11,863 nt of DNA from Streptococcus mitis (GTDB lineage: Bacteria; Bacillota; Bacilli; Lactobacillales; Streptococcaceae), in NCBI RefSeq assembly GCF_023109105.1, contig NZ_JALDTZ010000025.1, forward strand, positions 1 to 11,863, written 5' to 3'. Shown here in pieces: positions 8,096 through 11,863 of this stretch (positions within the stretch are counted from its first letter, which is position 1; each line of letters begins with the position of its first letter). The notes under the pieces were generated by a model. It saw only the letters and a program-made list of their open reading frames with translations, was not told the DNA's origin and searched no databases. The translations under genes and the position numbers were made by a program.

Positions 8096-8863
8096 ATGAT
8101 CGATGTAGAAGAAATTCTGAGCAAGATGAACCCCAATCAGAAGATTAATTATGACCGTGTCATGCAGAAGATGGTACAAGTGTGGGAGAAAAATGAGCAA
8201 CGGCCAACCATTCTCATGCATGTTTGCTGTGCCCCTTGCAGTACCTATACTCTAGAATATTTGACCAAGTATGCAGACGTGACCATTTATTTTGCCAATT
8301 CTAATATCCATCCCAAGGCAGAATACCATAAGCGGGCTTACGTCACCAAGAAATTTGTTAGTGATTTTAATGAGCGGACAGGAAATACGGTTCAGTACCT
8401 AGAAGCTCCCTACGAACCCAATGAATACCGAAAATTAGTTAGGGGACTAGAGGAGGAGCCAGAAGGTGGCGACCGTTGCAAGGTTTGCTTTGACTATAGA
8501 CTGGATAAAACAGCGCAAGTGGCTATGGACTTGGGATTTGACTACTTTGGCTCAGCTTTGACCATCAGTCCTCATAAGAATTCTCAAACTATTAATAGCA
8601 TCGGAATCGATGTGCAAAAAATTTATACAACCCACTATCTTCCAAGTGATTTCAAGAAAAATCAAGGCTATAAACGTTCAGTAGAGATGTGTGAAGAGTA
8701 TGACATCTACCGTCAATGTTATTGCGGTTGTGTCTATGCAGCCCAAGCTCAGAATATCGACCTGGTTCAAGTTAAGAAGGACGCTACAGCATTCTTGCTG
8801 GATAAGGATGTTGAAAAAGACTATTCCCACATCAAATTTACTGTTACGAAATTAGATATATAA
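8096..8863 (+). CDS. queH: Epoxyqueuosine reductase QueH
   Basis: A 255-residue DUF208/QueH-family protein. QueH reduces epoxyqueuosine to queuosine in tRNA wobble position 34 (GUN anticodons) and is a non-homologous replacement of the cobalamin-dependent QueG. Family cysteine motifs are all present: HVCCAPCS with C44, C45 and C48; DRCKVCF with C128 and C131; and RQCYCGC with C208, C210 and C212. They fit metal and iron-sulfur cluster ligation as described for the family. An N-terminal extension of about 40 residues precedes the first motif. The gene is monocistronic, between the groESL terminator and its own terminator. No other queuosine gene is in view. Confidence 0.93.
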   Translation: MIDVEEILSKMNPNQKINYDRVMQKMVQVWEKNEQRPTILMHVCCAPCSTYTLEYLTKYADVTIYFANSNIHPKAEYHKRAYVTKKFVSDFNERTGNTVQYLEAPYEPNEYRKLVRGLEEEPEGGDRCKVCFDYRLDKTAQVAMDLGFDYFGSALTISPHKNSQTINSIGIDVQKIYTTHYLPSDFKKNQGYKRSVEMCEEYDIYRQCYCGCVYAAQAQNIDLVQVKKDATAFLLDKDVEKDYSHIKFTVTKLDI

Positions 8864-8870
8864 GGATAAG

Positions 8871-8893
8871 CCCAGCTGTCAAGCTGGGTTTTT
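8871..8893 (+). terminator. Intrinsic terminator of queH
   Basis: CCCAGC (8871-8876), a TGTCAA loop, GCTGGG (8883-8888) and TTTTT (8889-8893), 7 nt after the queH stop. Confidence 0.9.
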
Positions 8894-8898
8894 AAAAT

Positions 8899-8924
8899 AA
8901 AAAAACCGGGGTCTTAACCCCAGT
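8899..8924 (-). terminator. Intrinsic terminator of the DUF402 gene (minus strand)
   Basis: Read on the minus strand, ACTGGGG (8924-8918) pairs with CCCCGGT (8911-8905) and is followed by a T-run from the plus-strand A tract 8899-8905. The stem contains a G-U wobble only in the minus-strand RNA; the plus-strand copy would have a C/A mismatch. This supports the minus orientation. Confidence 0.87.
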
Positions 8925-8933
8925 TTGACAACT

Positions 8934-9467
8934 TTACCGATTCTTTAGTTCTACATAGCGCTTGTACCAAATGTTTACATAGGCTTCTGAGAAAGGACCT
9001 CGTCCATTGTTAATCCAATCAACAAGAATTTTGACATGTTCTTTTAAAATATAGTCCAAGTCATCGGAATAATTCATTTTGCGTTTGTGACGCTCATACT
9101 CCTCAACGTCCAAGAGACGTTTCTCTCCATCTGTAAAAATTTTAACATCCAAATCGTAATCAATATACTTCAGTGCTTCTTCATCCAGATAGTAGGGGCT
9201 AGCCATATTGCAATAGTAGGAAATTCCATTATCACGAATCATGGCAATGATATTAAACCAATATTTCTTGTGAAAGTAAACAATAGCCGGTTCTCGAGTG
9301 ACCCAACGACGACCATCACTTTCGGTAACCAGTGTATGATCGTTGACACCAATAATGGCGTTTTCTGTTGTTTTTAGTACCATGGTGTCCCGCCAAGTTC
9401 GGTGGAGACTCCCATCATGCTTATAACTTTGAATTGTAATAAAGTCGCCTTCTTTTGGAAGCTTCAT
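8934..9467 (-). CDS. Nucleoside tri-/diphosphatase, DUF402 family (Ntdp-like)
   Basis: A 177-residue protein of the DUF402/YgaC family, of normal length and without signal peptide. The Staphylococcus aureus member (Ntdp) hydrolyses nucleoside tri- and diphosphates; the same activity here is inferred. The family core is visible: [41 protein letters not shown] and LLDVEEYE, with acidic residues suited to metal binding. The start [19 protein letters not shown] is the usual one, though no clear Shine-Dalgarno precedes it. An extended -10 reading TGATACAAT lies upstream on the minus strand. It is convergent with queH and 88 nt downstream of recX. Confidence 0.9.
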   Translation of the reverse strand: MKLPKEGDFITIQSYKHDGSLHRTWRDTMVLKTTENAIIGVNDHTLVTESDGRRWVTREPAIVYFHKKYWFNIIAMIRDNGISYYCNMASPYYLDEEALKYIDYDLDVKIFTDGEKRLLDVEEYERHKRKMNYSDDLDYILKEHVKILVDWINNGRGPFSEAYVNIWYKRYVELKNR

Positions 9468-9508
9468 AACTAACCAACTTTCTACAATTTATAAGTTTAT
9501 CGTTTACT

Positions 9509-9517
9509 ATTGTATCA
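9509..9517 (-). promoter_or_regulatory. Extended -10 promoter for the DUF402 gene
   Basis: On the minus strand TGATACAAT gives a TG, one base, then TACAAT (9514-9509). No good -35 lies at 16-18 nt, which extended -10 promoters can tolerate. The transcript would have a leader of roughly 35 nt before the ATG at 9467, so the gene need not depend on recX transcription. Confidence 0.6.
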
Positions 9518-9555
9518 TAAAATTACCTAAAATCTGTGAATTTTACATGAAAATA

Positions 9556-10332
9556 TTAAAGATATTCTCTGAGAGCGCTTGCTATATCCGAAAAATCGTA
9601 TCCTTTTCGTGCTAAAACTTGAGTTAAACGCTGTTTAAGTTCGTATCCTTCATATTTTCGGGCATACTTAGCATATTGCTTATCAAGTTCCTTGAAGATG
9701 AGTTCCTGAGTCGTTTCTTGGTCAACTTGACTATCCAACTGATCAAAGGCACTTTTAGCATCAGAATAGGAAAAACCCTTGTTGGTCATATTCTGGATAA
9801 TCTTATCTTGCAAGGCACGAGCTGGAAGTTTTCCTTCATATTTTTTCAATAGTTTATTAGCTACACGTTGAGCAACTTCAGAAAAATCAAATTCTTTCAA
9901 GTTCTCTTCTATAGTAGATTTTGGAACCCCTTTTTGTGTTAGTTTCTGAATCAATACATAAGGTCCCTTGTCTCCTGAAAGCTGATTGGCGTTGATGATA
10001 GCATAAGCGTACTGAGCATCATTAATCCACTTATCTTCTTTAAGATTAATAATGACTTGAGAAACTACGTTTTCATCAATATCGTATTTTTTCAGATATT
10101 CTCTGACTTCTTTTTCAGTGCGAGCTTTAAAGGATAGGTGGTAGAGAGCTAGATTTTTACTATAAGAAAATTGAGCAAATTCCTGAATCTCCTTCAATTC
10201 CTCTTGGCTTATCACTTTATCTCTCGATAACATAAAGCGAACAATTGTATCTTCAGTAATGTAGAATTTGTCGTCATTATCAAGCTCCATCAGATAGAGT
10301 CTTTTTTTCTTTTCAAGTTTTGTGATTTTCAT
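9556..10332 (-). CDS. recX: Recombination regulator RecX
   Basis: A 258-residue RecX, which in other bacteria binds RecA filaments and limits or tunes RecA activity during recombination and SOS. It has the family's tandem three-helix repeats: [18 protein letters not shown] and [20 protein letters not shown] in the first half, then [38 protein letters not shown] and [24 protein letters not shown] chose [18 protein letters not shown] as the start, not the ATG 28 codons upstream, because that extension lacks family character and crosses the -10 and the divergent gene. The ATG at 10332 has no Shine-Dalgarno and lies 6 nt after a perfect TATAAT, suggesting a leaderless mRNA. ssbB, elsewhere in the window, also works in recombination. 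Confidence 0.94.
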   Translation of the reverse strand: MKITKLEKKKRLYLMELDNDDKFYITEDTIVRFMLSRDKVISQEELKEIQEFAQFSYSKNLALYHLSFKARTEKEVREYLKKYDIDENVVSQVIINLKEDKWINDAQYAYAIINANQLSGDKGPYVLIQKLTQKGVPKSTIEENLKEFDFSEVAQRVANKLLKKYEGKLPARALQDKIIQNMTNKGFSYSDAKSAFDQLDSQVDQETTQELIFKELDKQYAKYARKYEGYELKQRLTQVLARKGYDFSDIASALREYL

Positions 10333-10338
10333 AGTTCT

Positions 10339-10344
10339 ATTATA
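10339..10344 (-). promoter_or_regulatory. recX -10 element next to the start codon
   Basis: TATAAT on the minus strand (10344-10339) is followed by AGAACT and then the recX ATG at 10332. A start site at the usual distance would be the A of ATG. No recognisable -35 is present at 16-18 nt. Confidence 0.65.
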
Positions 10345-10354
10345 ACTCAAAATG

Positions 10355-10363
10355 TGATAAGAT
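10355..10363 (+). promoter_or_regulatory. Extended -10 promoter for the rlmD-like gene, next to the start codon
   Basis: TG at 10355-10356, one base, then TAAGAT (10358-10363). The ATG at 10370 is 6 nt further on. The -35 region is weak. The GGGG at 10365-10368 is only one base from the ATG and too close to act as a normal ribosome binding site. Confidence 0.6.
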
Positions 10364-10369
10364 AGGGGT

Positions 10370-11725
10370 ATGAATCTGAAAGTGAAACAAAAAATACCAT
10401 TAAAAATCAAGCGCATGGGAATTAATGGTGAGGGAATCGGCTTTTATCAAAAAACATTAGTCTTTGTGCCTGGTGCTCTTAAAGGAGAAGATATCTATTG
10501 TCAGATTACTTCTATTAAACGCAACTTTGTTGAAGCAAAATTGCTAAAGGTCAACAAGAAGTCTAAATTTCGAGTTGTGCCAGCTTGTACTATTTACAAT
10601 GAATGCGGAGGCTGTCAAATCATGCACCTGCATTATGATAAGCAGCTGGAGTTCAAGACGGACTTGCTTTATCAAGCGCTGAAAAAATTTGCTCCTGCAG
10701 GATATGAAAATTATGAAATCCGCCCGACGATTGGTATGCAGGAACCAAAGTACTACCGTGCTAAGTTACAATTTCAGACTCGAAAATTTAAAAATCAGGT
10801 CAAGGCGGGCTTGTATGCACAAAACTCTCACTATTTAGTAGAGTTGAAAGACTGTCTGGTACAAGACAAGGAAACTCAAGTGATTGCTAATCGCCTAGCA
10901 GAATTACTTACTTATCACCAAATTCCAATCACGGATGAGAGAAAAGTTCTAGGTGTTAGAACTATAATGGTTCGACGAGCAAGAAAGACTGGACAGGTTC
11001 AGATTATTATAGTTACGAACCGCCAGCTTAATTTAACCCAACTGGTAAAAGACTTGGTTAAAGATTTTCCAGAGATTGTGACGGTAGCTGTGAATACAAA
11101 TACAGCTAAAACCAGTGAGATTTATGGCGAAAAGACAGAGATTATCTGGGGAGAAGAGAGTATTCAAGAAGGTGTACTCGATTATGAATTTTCACTATCA
11201 CCACGAGCTTTCTATCAACTAAATCCTGAACAAACAGAAGTCCTCTATAGTGAGGCAGTAAAAGCGCTGAATGTTGATAAAGAAGACCATTTGATTGATG
11301 CTTATTGTGGAGTTGGTACGATTGGTTTCGCCTTCGCAAAGAAAGTTAAAACACTCAGAGGTATGGATATTATTCCAGAAGCCATTGAAGATGCTAAGCG
11401 AAATGCTAAAAGAATGGGATTTGATAATACACATTACGAAGCTGGAACCGCAGAAGAGATTATTCCTCTCTGGTATAAGGAAGGCTACCGAGCAGATGCT
11501 CTGATCGTGGATCCACCACGTACAGGTCTGGATGACAAGTTATTAGATACAATTCTTACCTATGTACCAGAAAAAATGGTCTATATTTCTTGTAATGTTT
11601 CAACATTGGCAAGGGATTTAGTACGTTTGGTAGAAGTCTACAATGTCCACTATATCCAGTCAGTCGACATGTTCCCACACACCGCTCGAACTGAAGCTGT
11701 TGTAAAATTAATTAAAAAAGTTTAA
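10370..11725 (+). CDS. 23S rRNA (uracil-C5)-methyltransferase, RlmD/RumA (TrmA) family
   Basis: A 451-residue m5U methyltransferase that uses S-adenosylmethionine to methylate uridine C5 in RNA. An N-terminal TRAM-type OB domain (about 1-60) is followed by the iron-sulfur ligands C73, C79 and C82 (C-x5-CGGC) and C162. The SAM site is [10 protein letters not shown] from D310, DPPRTGL begins at D381, the catalytic nucleophile is C408 in [10 protein letters not shown], and the base is E442 in HTARTEAV. Gram-positive bacteria often carry two paralogs of this family, and in S. pneumoniae one enzyme (RlmCD) modifies both U747 and U1939. I cannot tell which paralog this is, so I give no symbol. It is divergent from recX with 37 bp between starts. 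Confidence 0.94.
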   Translation: MNLKVKQKIPLKIKRMGINGEGIGFYQKTLVFVPGALKGEDIYCQITSIKRNFVEAKLLKVNKKSKFRVVPACTIYNECGGCQIMHLHYDKQLEFKTDLLYQALKKFAPAGYENYEIRPTIGMQEPKYYRAKLQFQTRKFKNQVKAGLYAQNSHYLVELKDCLVQDKETQVIANRLAELLTYHQIPITDERKVLGVRTIMVRRARKTGQVQIIIVTNRQLNLTQLVKDLVKDFPEIVTVAVNTNTAKTSEIYGEKTEIIWGEESIQEGVLDYEFSLSPRAFYQLNPEQTEVLYSEAVKALNVDKEDHLIDAYCGVGTIGFAFAKKVKTLRGMDIIPEAIEDAKRNAKRMGFDNTHYEAGTAEEIIPLWYKEGYRADALIVDPPRTGLDDKLLDTILTYVPEKMVYISCNVSTLARDLVRLVEVYNVHYIQSVDMFPHTARTEAVVKLIKKV

Positions 11726-11733
11726 AAAAGTAG

Positions 11734-11761
11734 TTGACAAAGGAGAAAAAGTCGGTATAAT
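11734..11761 (+). promoter_or_regulatory. tRNA-Glu promoter
   Basis: A consensus -35 TTGACA (11734-11739) and -10 TATAAT (11756-11761) with a 16-nt spacer lie just after the rlmD-like stop. This is the strongest SigA-type promoter in the window, as expected for a stable RNA. No terminator separates it from the upstream gene. Confidence 0.93.
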
Positions 11762-11786
11762 AGTAAGAGTTGAAAATAACAACTCC

Positions 11787-11858
11787 GGTCCGTTGGTCAA
11801 GGGGTTAAGACACCGCCTTTTCACGGCGGTAACACGGGTTCGAATCCCGTACGGACTA
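11787..11858 (+). tRNA. tRNA-Glu (anticodon UUC)
   Basis: A 72-nt cloverleaf. The acceptor arm GGTCCGT pairs with ACGGACT (a G-T at the first pair), with A11858 as the discriminator base. The anticodon stem CCGCC/GGCGG encloses TTTTCAC, giving anticodon TTC for Glu. The T arm ACGGG-TTCGAAT-CCCGT is canonical. CCA is not encoded. It may head a tRNA cluster continuing past the window edge. Confidence 0.97.
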
Positions 11859-11863
11859 TGGTA

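Noticed and set aside
9556..10416. Longer recX reading frame starting at 10416
   Set aside because: The extra 28 residues run through the recX -10 element and into the divergent gene; the family-like protein begins at the ATG at 10332.

Overview
The window looks like chromosome of a mitis-group Streptococcus (S. pneumoniae / S. mitis / S. oralis relatives). The grounds are low-GC DNA with streptococcal codon use, a choline-binding surface protein, a BOX-type intergenic repeat, a ComX (SigX) combox in front of a competence-type ssb gene, and CIRCE- and CtsR-type heat-shock operators before groESL. Nearly all of it is core-genome material. I found no prophage, insertion sequence, CRISPR array or defence island.

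Layout. Positions 1-313 are a leader region holding an inverted repeat and then the pyrG promoter, a GGGC start site and an attenuator terminator, the layout of CTP-sensed reiterative-transcription attenuation. pyrG (CTP synthase, 314-1921) ends at its own terminator. A secreted choline-binding protein (2040-3113) has its own extended -10 promoter and is followed by a degenerate BOX element and a terminator. A four-gene co-directional block then runs 3359-5407: a small DUF4651-type membrane-anchored protein, a thioredoxin-like protein, a YtpR-type tRNA-binding-domain protein and a short-chain dehydrogenase. The competence gene ssbB (5485-5880) follows, isolated between two terminators and headed by a combox. 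groES-groEL (6036-7958) come next behind an extended -10 promoter with a CtsR-like box over the -35 and a CIRCE just downstream. queH (8096-8863) converges on a minus-strand DUF402/Ntdp gene (8934-9467), and the two are separated by back-to-back terminators. recX (minus, 9556-10332) is divergent from an RlmD/RumA-family 23S rRNA m5U methyltransferase gene (plus, 10370-11725) across only 37 bp. A tRNA-Glu(UUC) gene with a strong promoter ends the window.

The genes do not form one pathway; this is a mosaic of housekeeping and stress functions: CTP supply, proteostasis, competence/recombination (ssbB, recX) and tRNA/rRNA modification (queH, rlmD-like). The most informative content is regulatory: the pyrG attenuator, dual heat-shock operators on groESL, an insulated SigX gene, and three genes (DUF4651, recX, rlmD-like) whose -10 elements lie 6-7 nt from the start codon with no Shine-Dalgarno, which suggests leaderless mRNAs. 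I did not find a convincing wholly new multi-gene system. The least explained protein segment is the N-terminal domain of the choline-binding protein.
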